In this document: positions 10,058 through 21,081 of the stretch, one piece after another | Numbering within the stretch: position 1 is the stretch's first letter | How the letters are laid out: every line of letters starts with the position of its first letter | Source of the DNA: Rebecca billardiae RCC1528 | Lineage: Eukaryota; Haptophyta | Assembly (NCBI GenBank): GCA_965240325.2 | Contig: OZ251227.1 | Coordinates: 1,550,001 to 1,614,000, forward strand | Direction: 5' to 3' | Length of the DNA stretch: 64,000 bases | Notes under the pieces: model-generated | Seen by the model: the letters and a program-made list of their open reading frames with translations, nothing else | Told to the model about the DNA's origin: nothing | Databases searched by the model: none | Translations under genes and position numbers: made by a program

Positions 10058-11254
10058 TCAGTCGTCCTCGCGCTCCAGGCGCGCGTACTCAGCGCGCAGG
10101 TGCTGCCCCCGCGCCATGCCCTCCTGCACCGTCGACTCCTTGACGTACTGCTTGAAGTCCGAGTGCTTCGGGTAGTCCAGCAGCCGGCGCGCGGGCCCGG
10201 GCCCCTCGAGGAACACCCCGTCCTTCATGAAGGCGAGCTCGTCCGAGACGATGTGCGCAGCCGCAAAGTCGACCGTGAGGTAGAGCACCGCCGCCCCGTC
10301 CTCGCGCTGCTGCTGCCGGAGGAGCCGGAGCATCCGGCCCTTGCGCATCAGGTCGAGCCCGACGAGCATCTCGTCGCACACGAGGATGCGCGGGCGCGCC
10401 GCCAGCTCGCTCAGCACGTACATCAGGTGGCGCTGCCCGCCGCTCAGCTGCCCAGCCGTCAGCCCCCGCTTGAAGTACTCGTCCGCACTGCCCCACGGCC
10501 GGCCCTTGTCGTCGTACATCTGGAAGCCGGCGCGGCGGAGGTACTCGAGCGCCGCGCGCCGCTTCCGCGCCTTCCCGTCGCCACCGGCCGCGCCCTTGCC
10601 CCCGCCGCCGCTCCCGGCCGTCTCGGCCCTGCCCGCGCGTGCCGGCTCCGTGCTCAGCCGCGGCTGGCTGTCCGCCATCTTGGCCGTGAGGATCTCCTCG
10701 ATGGGCCTGCCAGCGGGGAGCCGCTGGCCAGGCGAGTCCTCCGAGGTGATGTGGGCGATTGGCGTGCGCGCGCGGCGCGCTGGGCCGCGTGCGGCTCGCC
10801 GCCGACGCAGATGCCCGCTCAGCGGCGCCGCGAAGGGCAGCGCGAGCGCGACCACGAGCATTGCCGCGGCGAGAGCGAGCGCGCGCCACGCGGCGTCGCC
10901 TCCGCTCGTCGCGCCGAGGAGAGCGGCTGAGGCGCACGCGCCGCCGAGCACGAGCCGGACGGGCTGGACCCACGCCCAGGGCTCGTCCGCGCCCGTCGGC
11001 TCCGCTGCGTGCTCGACAGCCTCGTCCTCGAGGACTCCGCCCTCGCGCGCAACGCGTATGGTGCCAGCCTGTGCCGAGTACGTGCCAAGCAGCAGCCGCA
11101 TCAGCGTCGTCTTGCCGCACTCGTTGTAGCCAAGGATGCCCAGCGTGCGCCCGCACGGGATGCGAAAGGAGACATCGCTGACCGTCGGCCTGCTCTCGCC
11201 ACGGTGCGTGAACGTGAGCCCACGCACGTCAATTAGTGCCGGGGTGTCCGCCAT
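10058..11254 (-). CDS. ABC-type ATPase with a hydrophobic insertion between Walker A and signature
   Basis: A 398-residue protein from the ATG at 11254; a longer frame from 11329 adds 25 unconvincing residues. It opens with a classical nucleotide-binding-domain start (LIDVRGLTFTH...VSDVSF). Walker A is GYNECGKTT, the signature is LSGGQR and Walker B is RILVCDEM. The switch histidine is not seen (LYLTVDF instead of a T-H motif), and the Q-loop region reads IAHITSED without an obvious glutamine. Between Walker A and the Q-loop lies an insert with two hydrophobic stretches (VRLVLGGACASAALLGA and about 22 residues around ALALAAAMLVVALALPFAAPL), then an Arg-rich segment. The insert could be a membrane hairpin or an unrecognised in-frame intron. 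The protein probably couples ATP hydrolysis to transport; the substrate is unknown. No permease gene is adjacent. Confidence 0.75.
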   Translation of the reverse strand: MADTPALIDVRGLTFTHRGESRPTVSDVSFRIPCGRTLGILGYNECGKTTLMRLLLGTYSAQAGTIRVAREGGVLEDEAVEHAAEPTGADEPWAWVQPVRLVLGGACASAALLGATSGGDAAWRALALAAAMLVVALALPFAAPLSGHLRRRRAARGPARRARTPIAHITSEDSPGQRLPAGRPIEEILTAKMADSQPRLSTEPARAGRAETAGSGGGGKGAAGGDGKARKRRAALEYLRRAGFQMYDDKGRPWGSADEYFKRGLTAGQLSGGQRHLMYVLSELAARPRILVCDEMLVGLDLMRKGRMLRLLRQQQREDGAAVLYLTVDFAAAHIVSDELAFMKDGVFLEGPGPARRLLDYPKHSDFKQYVKESTVQEGMARGQHLRAEYARLEREDD

Positions 11255-11690
11255 CGTCAGAAGCCAGCAGGTTCGGGCACGGACAAGTCGGACGCCGGAC
11301 CGGGACAAGGGCGGTAACGCGGAGGCCACCGCGGAAGACTGTAGAGTGTAGGTGTAGCTTTAGTAGCTAGCAGAGTGTGTAATGACGTCTGACTGTGCTA
11401 AGTAGCTCGAGCGCTAGTAGGCAGTCGTCACTGTCATTCTACTGGTTTCCTGTCGGCGCGTCCGTCGTCGACCGTTGCGACTGGGTGGCGCCAAGGCGGG
11501 TCACCGGTCGGTAAGCTTTGCCAGGGTCCGTGACCCGGACCCGGTCCCGCCGGTCGCATCGAGTGACGAGTGATCGGACGGGCGTCGGAGCCATCTTCGG
11601 AGTTCGGAGTGCACGCAACTCGATCATCCCGCCGCTGGCTCACCGGGTCAGTCACCGAGCTCCGACCGCTTAGCTAGGGTCCACTGGCTA
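11255..11690. other. Intergenic, nothing recognised
   Basis: A 436-bp stretch between the ABC ATPase start and the LETM1-like stop. Short ORFs only. It should hold the 5' flank of the ATPase gene and the 3' flank of the LETM1-like gene. Confidence 0.6.
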
Positions 11691-13988
11691 CTATCGGGGC
11701 TCCGCCTCCTCCGCCTCCTCCACCTTCCTCGCCGTCGCCCGCCGGCGCGGCGGCCTGTCCACTGCGAGCGGGTCGTCCTGCAGCTTCTCGGCCGCGCCCG
11801 AGAGCTTGGCCCCGCTCTCCTCGCCGCCCTTCACCAGTCGCTCGTATGTGTCGATCAGCTGCTGCCGGTCCTCGGAGAAGGCGGTCGGGAAGAAGTCCGG
11901 GAAGATGCGCTGGATGAGCGAGAAGACGAGGACGTGCCTGCAGCCGAGCGGGGGCACGGGCACGCCGGGCCGAGGCCGAGCGGTGGGTGTCATGCGGCAA
12001 ATGGGCAGCCGGACGCGCGCGGCGTGCCGCGGAGCGCGCCGCCCCCGAGCAGAGCGCAACAGGCCGGCCGTGGGCGCGCGCGTGGACGTGCGCGCAGCGC
12101 CGCGCGCACCCCGGCGGTGAGAGCGGGATGATGAGGATGACCACAAACGGGATGAAGGTGAGCAGATCGCGCGCCGTGCGCTGCAGAATCCTCGCCTCGC
12201 GCTCGCTGAGCGTGCGCCCACTCGCCGCCCTGCTCACGAGCCCGAGTGAGAAGGACGTGTCTTGCAGCAGCAGCCGCACGCCGCGCAGGTAAAAGTCGAC
12301 GCCCGAGTACATCCGGTCGACGTTCGACTTGAGCGCGTCGGCGGTGCGCGGGAGGTCCCACTCGACCGCGTCGACGCTCGGCGTCGTGATCCCCAGCACG
12401 AGCATCAGGTCCTGCACGTCGCGCTCGAGCTCGGTCACGGTCGCGTCGCTCGGCTCGAGCTGGCCGGCGAGGACGCGCGAGCGCACGCGGCTGAAGCGCC
12501 GGCCGAGGCGGACGAAGGTGGCGGTGAAGCGGATGAGCTGGTCGTGGTTGGTGTTGGGCGGCGAGTCCACCGCCTCGCGCAGCTCGTCCTCCAGGAACGC
12601 GCACGCGCGCTCCAGATTGACCGCGATCAGCTTGACCTGCGCACACGGGCACGGCACACAGAAGGAAGCGCGGGCCGCGCGGCGCCGCGGGCGCGCGCCG
12701 GCCGCGGGCGCGCGCGCAGAGAGCGCACGTCCGACCACCGCGGGGGGAGCAAGCGCGCAGGGCGGTGGGGCGAGGGGGCACGCCCGTCAGCCACCGTGCC
12801 TTGAGCACGGCGCACGCGTGACTCGCTCGCTGCCACCGCGCGCAAGCCGCGGGCAGCGGGGAGCCGCACAACCCGCGCGCGCGCACGCGCTCGCGCAGTG
12901 CAGCCGCGCCCGCGCATGCGCGCATGCGCGCGTGCGCGCACAGCTATGTCGGCCTGCATCTTGGAGATGGAGCTCTGCGCGTTGAGCATCTGCTCGAGGA
13001 GGAAGCGGCGCGAGTCCTGCGACAGCGCCGCGTTGCGCGCCTCCTGCTGCCGCTGCAGCTGCGCGATGCCCAGCTGCAGCCGCTCGATCTCAGTGCGCGA
13101 GATGCGCAGCGCGCGCGCCTCCTCGCTCAGAGGGTTGCGCCGCGGCGCCTCGCCCGAGCGCGCCGGGTTGAGCCGGTTCCACAGCGCGCTGGTCGCGTTG
13201 AGCAGCTCGGCCGCGCTGGGCAGGGGCACTTCCGCCGCGCCGCCCCCCGCGTGCGCGCCCTCCGTCGGCCGGCCGCTCGCGCGCGGCGGCGCCTCGATCG
13301 TGGTGCGCAGCTGCTGCCTGCGCCTGTTCAGCTTGGCAATCGTCCGGCGCGCGGGCGCGAGCCGCGTGAGGACGGGGAACTCGACGGTCTTCTCGACGGC
13401 CTCGACGGCGGCGCGCAGGATCGTCTCGTTCTTCGCCGCCGCGGGCACCGGGTACGCCTCGCGCTGCCGCTCGAGGAACGCCTCGTACTCCGCGGCCAGG
13501 TCCTCGATGCCAGCGATGGCCGACTGCAGCCGGCGCGCCATCTGCTCGGCGACGTCGGCGCTGATCGCGCCACGCGCGGAGAGGCGGGTGCGCACGGTGG
13601 CCGCGTCCCTGCGCAGCCGCCGCGCGATCCCGCCAAAGTCGATGTCGCTCACCATCGACAGGTCGGCGCTCCAGTCCTTGCCGAGCTGCACGGCCAGCTC
13701 GCCCTCCTCCAGGTCGCGCCGCACGCGCAGCAGGAGCATGCAGTCCTCGGCGCGGAGCGCGCGCTGGCGCAGGGCGTCGGACTCTCCGGTGAGCGGTGCC
13801 AACGTGGCCTGCGCCTCAGGCTCGCCATCGCCGCTCGTCGCCACCGAGTCTGTCACCACGCACGCCACGCGAGCGCGCGGCCGCGCGAGCGAGCGCCGTG
13901 GCGCGCGCAGTGTGCGATGCGAGGCCGCGCCACGCAGCGCGAGGAGGAGACAGGACAGCACCGCAAGCGTTGCCCTCGATGGCGCCAT
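11691..13988 (-). CDS. LETM1-like membrane protein, probably organelle (plastid) targeted, three exons
   Basis: Exons 13988-12942, 12636-12110 and 11937-11691 give 606 residues; phases 0 and 2 match exactly. The exon 2/3 junction restores the hallmark LETM1 stretch ...LLTFIPFVVILIIPLSPPG/HVLVFSLIQRIFPDFFPTAFS at about residues 508-547. This is the membrane segment followed by the FPxxxPxxF signature of proteins linked to mitochondrial K+/H+ or Ca2+ exchange and ribosome binding. The N-terminus has a signal-peptide-like core (LAVLSCLLLALRGAAS) followed by a basic stretch (HRTLRAPRRSLARPRAR), which suggests ER-then-plastid import rather than mitochondria. The middle is long, charged and probably coiled-coil. 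The C-terminus after the LETM1 core is short, lacks an EF-hand, and ends in Glu/Ala/Arg-rich sequence. Family assignment is strong; the compartment is inference. Confidence 0.85.
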
Positions 13989-14616
13989 CGGGCAGCTCGT
14001 CCCGCAGGTGCCCGCCGAGCGCGTGCGCGAGGCGCCGGCTGACGCCCTCTAGATGCAGATGAGCAGCTCGTCGCCTGCTGCGCTCCCGCCGCCAGCCAAT
14101 CGCTGATGAAGTCTTCGTCTGCGGAATGCTGCCGGAATCTGGGCGATCTGCGCGCGAAGAGCAGCCTCGCGACTTATCGCGATCCGATGAATGACGATCA
14201 CGATGGCGGCCGCTTGTGGCGGCTGGCCCTGGAGAAAGTCCCATCAGGTGACAGGTGGTCAGCAGGTGCGGGTGCGCGCGGCATTGTAGCACAGGTCGTA
14301 GTCAATCCATATATTGTCCCTGCTGCCCGATCTGCTGCTACAGCTTGCTGACTCTGACGCCTGCCCGTTGCATGCCACGACGAGTCATACCGCCTTACAG
14401 GCTCCGATCTGTGAATCATCATGAAAAGTAGACTGCTAGTAGCTCAGATCAGCTCAGGCATCGTCGGCTGAGATTGGTGCTCGGCAGAGCTGGCGAACGA
14501 CGCGGGTCGCCAGCTGCCTGCAGCTGGCTCGGCCTCGCGGACGCGTTTGTCGTGTACGCGTGTTCAGCTGCTTCAGCTTGTGGCTGCTGCGCCACAGACC
14601 CTGAGCTCCGGACAGC
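13989..14616. other. Intergenic, nothing recognised
   Basis: A 628-bp stretch between the LETM1-like start and the stop of the papain/SRCR gene. No domain-bearing ORF, and no repeat that could be paired within the window. Confidence 0.6.
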
Positions 14617-17600
14617 CTAGGCCATCGGGGCTGTGAGCAAGGCGTCGAGTTGGCGCTGGCGGATGCGCATCGCAGCCATGCCGGCGGAGCCAAGCACGAC
14701 GACAGCAGCGCCAGCCAGCACCAGGGCGACAAGCGCCACCGACTCACCCCCGACCGTCCCGCGCTGCACCGGCAGCGTGTGCGCGCTAGCCTCGCTGTGG
14801 AGAGCCTCCTCCTCCTCATCGTCATCGTCGTCGTCATCGTCGTCGCCGTGCTTGCGGCGGCGCCGGTGGCTGTGCCGGCGCGTGGCGTGCACGCGCACGT
14901 CATCATCGTGATCGTCCGTGGCGTGGACGCGCACGTCACCCTCGTGATCGTCCGTGGCGTGCACGCGCACATCGCCCTCGTGACCATGTGTGGCGTGCAC
15001 GCGCACGTCACCCTCGTGGTCGTCACCAGACGCGATGTGCACCGGCGTGTCGCCCTCGTGGTCGTCACCAGACGCGATGTGCACCGGCGTGTCCCCCTCG
15101 TGGTCGTCCTCCTCGTCGTCGCGCGAGTGGCGGCGACGGCGGCTGATGTGCGTGCGGCCGTGCGGGTGGTCGTCGGCATCCTTGTCGGAATCGTCGTCCT
15201 CGTCGTCCTCGTCGTCCTCGTCCTTGTCGTGCGATCGGCCGTGCGGGCGCGAGCGGCCACGCAGCCCGTGCGAGTGATCGTCGTGATCGTCGTGGTCCTC
15301 CTCCTCCTCCTCCGCCGCCAGCTCCGAGAGCGGCTCCACCTTGGGCCTGACCGGCAGTGCCGAGCCGCACACGGCCACGGCCTCGGACGCGGGCTCGCCC
15401 TCGCACTCGGAGTACAGGAAGACACCCGATGGGCACGCGTCCAAGATGTCGAGGCCGGTCTTGGGCTCACAGTCCGCGAGCGAGGTCGCGCTGCGCGGGC
15501 AGCTCATCTGCACGCGCCGGGCAGCCGCGCGCGCACCGTGGCGTGGGTCGGCCACGCTGCGCGTGAGCTGCGAGCGCGCGGGCGGCGAGGCGCACGCAGC
15601 ACGGCCGAGCGCGCCACCAGCCGCGCTGCGCGTGCCGCCGGGCGGGCGCGCGTGTGCGAACCTCTGACACGGCGAGAGCAGTCGAGTGCGCGGTGTATGT
15701 GCTAACCTTGCTCAGGCCCGAGTAGCCGAGCTGCCGGCACGCGAGGCTGGCTGCAGGGACCCCGGGCGCAGGGTGCGCGGAGGCGCGTCAAGCGGCGGCG
15801 CAGGCGTGTGCACCGCGTGACGCGCGGTGGGTGCGTGGTGGCGCGCGCGGCGCGCTGCGCACCGGTCTCGTCGCGCGAGTCGCGATCGTCGCCGCAGACG
15901 GCGCGCCAGCTGCCCTGCCTGTACATCGTGACCACCCCCTTGTCACTGTGCTGCCCCGTCAGCTGCACGTCGCCCTCCACCGGCATCGCGCACCGCGGCG
16001 GCGTGGCAGGCGTCGCCGGGTACGACGCAATCGCGCCTGTGGCCGGGCGGCGCGGCGCGCGTCGGACGGGCGGCGCGGCCGAGGCGGGGCTGCCGAGTGA
16101 GCGGCTGGCGTGGGGGCGGGCTTGACGCGCTGCCGCGCGCACCGATGCCGAGCTCGCCCTTGCCCCGCCGGAGCCGCATGTACCCGCCCTCGCCCCAGCT
16201 CGTGCCCCACGAGTTCTTGAGCTGCGGAGGCGGAGGCGCAGGCGCAGGCGGAGGCGGAGGCGGGCGGGAGGTCGGCGCCGGGCGCGCGTGAGCGAGGCGC
16301 GCGCCCGGCGTGCGCTCCGCGTGTGCATGCGCCGCGCCGGCGCACTTTGCGCTGCGCGCATGTGCCCCCGTCTCCACTCGCCCCATCGCGAGCGGCAGCC
16401 ACGCTGCAGGGGCCACGCTCGCTCGCTCGCTTGCTCGCTCGGTCCCGCGCGCGCTCGCACGCGCGCGCTCGGCGGCGCGCGCGCACCAGCCAGTACGGCA
16501 CGTCCCCCTCCACGCCGTAGCCGACGATGAGCATCACGTGGTTCGGGCTGCCGTGCGAGTCATGCCCGCGCCCGCGCCGGCCGTGCGACGCCTCCTCCTC
16601 GCCGCTCGAGGCCGTCGAATAAATCCCGCCCTTGTAGAAGGCGACGGCCGGCGCGGACGCGTCGAGCGCGGCCGCGACCGGCTGCTGCGCGACCGCGTCC
16701 ATCAGGACTTCCTCGTCCTGCGGCACCTCGAAGTAGCCGCCGCACGTGGCGGCGGGGAGGCAGTGCTTGACGTGCTCGAAGGGCGGCTCGGTGTCCGGCT
16801 CGCACAGCCCGTACGCCCCGCCGCAGCACGCGCACACGCCCTGCGCCACCAGCGCGTCCGCGGCCGTGTAACTGCCATATGTGCCGGCCTCGGTCAGCCC
16901 GCCGTGCGTGTCCACCCAGCCAAACGCGTTCTGTGGCAGCCCGCCGGCGCACTCGGCCTGCACGCGCGCGCAGGGCGGAGGGGGGGCGGCGTCGACGCGG
17001 CGGCGCGTGAGCACGGCCGAGCCACGCACGCGACCCCCGAGCCCCGCGCGCGGAGCCTCGGCGGCAGCTGCCCGCGGCAGCGCCGCGCGCGGGCGCGCTT
17101 GCGCGCACCGGCCCTGAGTTGCGGCCTCGCGAGGAGGAGGAGGCAGCGCCGCAGCTGAGCAGCTGCTGCGTGGAGAGCTTACGCGCCACGCCGTCCGACA
17201 TGATCGCCTGCAGGCCCTCGAGTGCGCCCACGGCCGCAAAGGCCCAGCCGGAGGCGCACTTGCCCTACTCCAGCCGAGCGCGAGGCCGGGTCGACGCGTG
17301 CGCGCGACACACGCACAACACGGGCGCGGGGCGCGCTGAGCGAGCCGCGCGCTGCTGCCAGCATCCCGGCGCGAGAGGGCAGCGAGGGCCGACGCTCGAC
17401 GGGCCTCGCGCGCGCGCGCACCTGGTCCTCCACCGCGGTGACCACGTCACTCTCCGCCCAGTCCACCGCGTCGGGCACCTCCTTGCTCGCCGCGCCGAAC
17501 ACGTCGGGCGCGTGCTGCCCCACGTGCGAGTATGAGCGCGGCATGCGGCTCATGTCCGTCAGGCGCAGCTCGGAGAAGCGCTCGTGTGTCTCGTCGGCGA

Positions 17601-18035
17601 AGGTGTTGAGCGCGCACGAGAAACCCGTGTCCGCCGACTGGGCGTTGCACGCCTCGACGGCCTCTTGGTTCTGGCGTGGCGCAGCAGCAGCGGCAGCAGC
17701 GGCGGCGGCGGGGCGCGCGCGCGCACGACACATGGCAGGCACGAGCGCGTGACGACTCGCGCGGCTGGGGGCGCGCGTGGGCGTGCGCGCTCGTCCGTTC
17801 GTGCCCATGCACGCACCGTGAAGAACGCCGCGAGCGCCGCCCGCTCCTCCTCGCCCGAGCCGTAGCGCTTGCCGTTCATGACCTTCCACGTGTGGAAGAG
17901 GTCCACCATGTGGCCGTACTTGCTGCGGTCCATCGCGTCCTCCAGCGCGACGTGCTGCGAGGCACGCGCGAGCGTGAGCGTGCACGCCAGGCCAAGCGCC
18001 ACGCCCGAGAGCGCGTGTCCGCGCAGCCGCGTCAT
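14617..18035 (-). CDS. Membrane-anchored papain-like (C1) pseudo-protease with SRCR domain and His/Asp-rich repeats, eight exons
   Basis: Exons are 18035-17817, 17670-17422, 17264-17109, 16957-16487, 16221-16143, 16036-15863, 15750-15707 and 15507-14617, total 760 residues, with all phases matching. Order: signal peptide (about 1-25); I29-type propeptide with FHTWKVMNGKRY and a later ALNTFADET; C1 peptidase domain from about 130; SRCR-like domain (about 415-500; VQLTGQHSDKG, SWRAVCGDD, ASLACRQLGYSG, ATSLADCEP); acidic and His-rich stalk with tandem DDHEGDVRVHAT-type repeats; one membrane helix near 720-745; short tail. The oxyanion Gln, the His (NHVMLIVGYG, H348) and the Asn (LKNSWG, N368) are present. 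The nucleophile position reads QGKCASGW, so the usual Cys is Gly162 (codon at 17247-17249). One base change would explain this, so a sequencing error is not excluded. It is probably a non-catalytic surface receptor or adhesin; this is inference. Confidence 0.85.
14880..15120 (-). repeat. Tandem 36-42-bp coding repeat (Asp/His-rich)
   Basis: Six units of 10-14 codons read DDHEGD(TP/VR)VH(IAS/AT)(G), inside the last exon of the papain/SRCR gene. The two 5' units (IASG type) are identical to each other, and the 3' units (VRVHAT type) are more similar among themselves, which indicates local duplication. Confidence 0.85.
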
Positions 18036-19884
18036 GGCGGTGAGACGCTCACCCTTATGACGGCAAGCCAGGCGCCGCTGGAGTGCTCGCGATTCGCCTC
18101 CTTCTTGCAGTGAATCGGCGGCGTTCGACGTCTTGGCGATTTGCAGTGGCCGCCCCCCCCGCCCCGGACTAAGACTGCGGCACTGCACGGCCGAGGGACG
18201 GGCGAGCTGAGCGGCAATCGACGCACCTGCTTTTGAATATCAGACGACTGGGTCTGGGGACGAACGAGTGGCCACCCTTGGAGTGGCCGACTCTACTCGG
18301 GCGCGTGGCGCGAGTGCTTGGAAACCACGGAGCACACGAATGCCGGTGGTTTCCGACCTTCGCCGCCACGGCCCGCCTCCCCGTTCGCCCGCAATCGGTA
18401 CCGCAGTCTGGTGCCCAGTTCCTCTCACTCCCGCGTCGGCAGTGGCGCGAAGCCGAAGCGCATCGGGAAGAAGCACAACTGGGACCTGGATACAGGTGGT
18501 AGATAGAGCCTTCAAGGAGGCTGCTGTCGCGAACGAGCAGGTTGCGCCGGTTGCGGTATGCGCGTGCACCTTTGCACGAACGTGTGCTGGTCTCCTGCTG
18601 CACTGCTCGTACCGTACGCACGAGTGCGCAACCGTGCGCACGCGCTCAGGTGGCTCGGACCACACACGCGAGTGCTTGTGAAGCTCGCCTCACGAGGCCT
18701 TCGTAGAAGAAGGCGGGCAACCGTAGTGCGCTAAGGAAGCAGAAGGAGATGCTCGCCAAACGCGTGCAGCGCGCGAGGGCGAAGCTTGCTACAGCGCGCG
18801 CGGCCTCTGCTGTTGCAGCTCGGGCCGCTGCTCCGGCCGTGCAGGCGTCTGGCGCGGGGTCCTCGGACAAGCAGGCGAACTCTGGCCAGTCTGCCTTTGC
18901 CGCCGCCAAGAAGTATCGGAAGCGCACGTATTTGGTCGTGCGCGTGGCGCGCTCGCGCGCCGTGACGCAGCAAGCAGGCGATCCTTGACAAGCGCCTCGC
19001 TGACGCTCAGCAGGCCGAGGCGACGAGCGCGGCGCTCGACCACGCTGACAGGCACGCCCTGAGTGAGGGTGAAGGCACCTTTCGAGACAGCACTCATCAG
19101 GCGCTCGACGTAGGGTATGTCATTGGTCGCGCGCGTGTGTGATCACGGCAGCAAGACTAAGTCGCGCGAGGTGGAGTAGGTGGTAGCGCGCCTCTTCGCC
19201 GCATCATCCGCAGCTGACTGGCGTGCGCCAGCTCGCTCACGTCGCGCGCGGCAGCGGTCTGCTTCCACCCTGTTCGCTCAGCGCGGCGCCGGCTGCACCG
19301 CCCGTTCCGCTGGACGCCGGCTCGCTCGTCGTTGACGACTTCTTCTTCAACCCGGTCGCGCGGGCGCGGTGATGGCACACTCCGGCAGGCAGATGCGGCG
19401 CACTGCTCTATGCATGCGTGTGCCTTTCCACGACGTCGACTCAGGCTGCTACGCGTGGCATCCAGCTCGAGGCGGAGGTCGCCAGGGCTCGCCCAAGGTC
19501 GAGTCTGCCTTGCGTGTGCTAGGTCGCCGAGGTGCGGCCGCAGGGTGCTCGCTGGCTGACTCCTGACGATGACGAGGAGTTGCGCGCCGTCGCAACCTCT
19601 CGCACGTAGTATCGTGCCGACCGAGTCGAGTCGGATGACGCTCGTGGCGGCTGCTCTTCAAATGACGCGGTCGGTCCCTTGGCGAGCTTGCGAGGAGGGC
19701 TCGGTCTGCTACATGTGCGTCAGTAGTCACGCGGCCTAAAGCGTGCGCAAGACTCATTGAGTCGTACATGGCGCGGCAGCAACGCGGCTGCACCCGTGAG
19801 GCGGGCACCGTGGGCAGGCAAGCCATGCTCCAATTCCTCCAAAGGCCGTGAAAGGGTCGATCGAAATGTATATAACACTAAGCG
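18036..19884. other. Intergenic, decayed sequence up to an assembly gap
   Basis: Several short open frames exist, including 79 codons at 18749-18988 starting in a Lys/Arg/Ala-rich helix-like segment, but none has a domain or splice partner. The composition suggests decayed coding or mobile sequence. No specific element ends were found. Confidence 0.5.
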
Positions 19885-19984
19885 NNNNNNNNNNNNNNNN
19901 NNNNNNNNNNNNNNNNNNNNNNNNNNNNNNNNNNNNNNNNNNNNNNNNNNNNNNNNNNNNNNNNNNNNNNNNNNNNNNNNNNNN
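19885..19984. other. Assembly gap (100 N)
   Basis: Exactly 100 unknown bases, the conventional size for a scaffold gap of unknown length. ORFs running through it are artefacts. Confidence 0.99.
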
Positions 19985-21081
19985 ACATGATGCATCTGTG
20001 TGCAACGCCTGCGCACGTGGCTGTCGCTATGCTATGCCTGAGTAGTTGGGCTGACGAGTAACTAGAAATCCGGAGGCTCGATCCGCGACAGATGGTTGCC
20101 TGCAAGGTGCATGCCATGCGCAGGATAGGTGTCTCAAGGCGGCGCGGCTTGCGCGCAGGTACATGCTTCCTCGTTCGGCCTCATCGCGTGACCCGAGTTG
20201 ATCGCATCGCGAAAGGCGGGTCACGGCTGAGGCCGGTGCCAAGCTGCTCCGGGCACTCGGATTGGCAGATTTGGTCAGTAGGCGCGGCAAGGTCAACGAG
20301 GAGCAAGCTGCGGAGCGCAATGCGGAGCATGGCGGTGTTCAGATGCCACGCAAGCAACGCGCCGCCTTCGCACTGCAGCTCGATGGCCGCAGTGCCCCGC
20401 GCCGCGCGCGCGCCAAGCGCCCATCGCGAGGTCAGCTGAGCGCGCCCCATTACATTTTCCCGCGCTCAGTTTTCGCTGGACCAAAGGAACCGAGATATAT
20501 CATCTCCCACTTTCAGACTCCGTCAGGCCAGGCGGTCAGGCAGAGAAGCCGCCAGCTCGTGTGGGTGATGAAATCGCGAACATTCTAATTTCAAATACGG
20601 CCCGCCATTTGCCCACGCCATAAGGCAGCCTACCTCTCAAGCGCCTTCGCACCGTTTCTTCCAGAGTGATCAGTGATGAGGCGTCGTAAATTCGTGGTAC
20701 GCGGCTAACTTCAAAGGCCGCCGGTATTATGATGGGCGTGAGTTCCCGTTGGCCGTATTCATGTTTGTTAGAGGGGATCCACACGAAGCTTCATCATCAA
20801 CATAATTGATTCGCGAGTTGGTTAAAACCACGCTCTGGACGACTTATGGGAAATGGGAGCGCTCGAAATTCATAGAGCACTTCTCTCTGAGATCGCGATC
20901 TCGATTGATCAGTCCACCCATGTTCAGCTTGATTAGCTCTATTCACTATTAAAGGGTGCCCGTGATGGGTGGGGTGATGCTCCCAACCGAGCGAAGCACC
21001 ATTTCAACTTGGCTCGTAACTCGAGACCACTTGTGGAGTAAGTCGTGAAGGCCGCCTTCTCCGCCGCTCGACGAGCGCGCG
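19985..21081. other. Intergenic, decayed sequence
   Basis: Nothing with a recognisable domain. GC content falls noticeably between about 20440 and 21000, close to the start of the Myb gene. Its promoter should lie in the last few hundred bases. Confidence 0.55.

Noticed and set aside
12898-14052. Two long plus-strand ORFs (372-384 codons)
   Set aside because: They lie antisense to the LETM1-like exon 1; Ser/Arg-rich or His/Arg-rich reflections of the coding strand.
15959-17239. 426-codon single ORF containing part of the papain domain
   Set aside because: It reads through three introns and misses the active-site exon; the spliced model restores the domain order.
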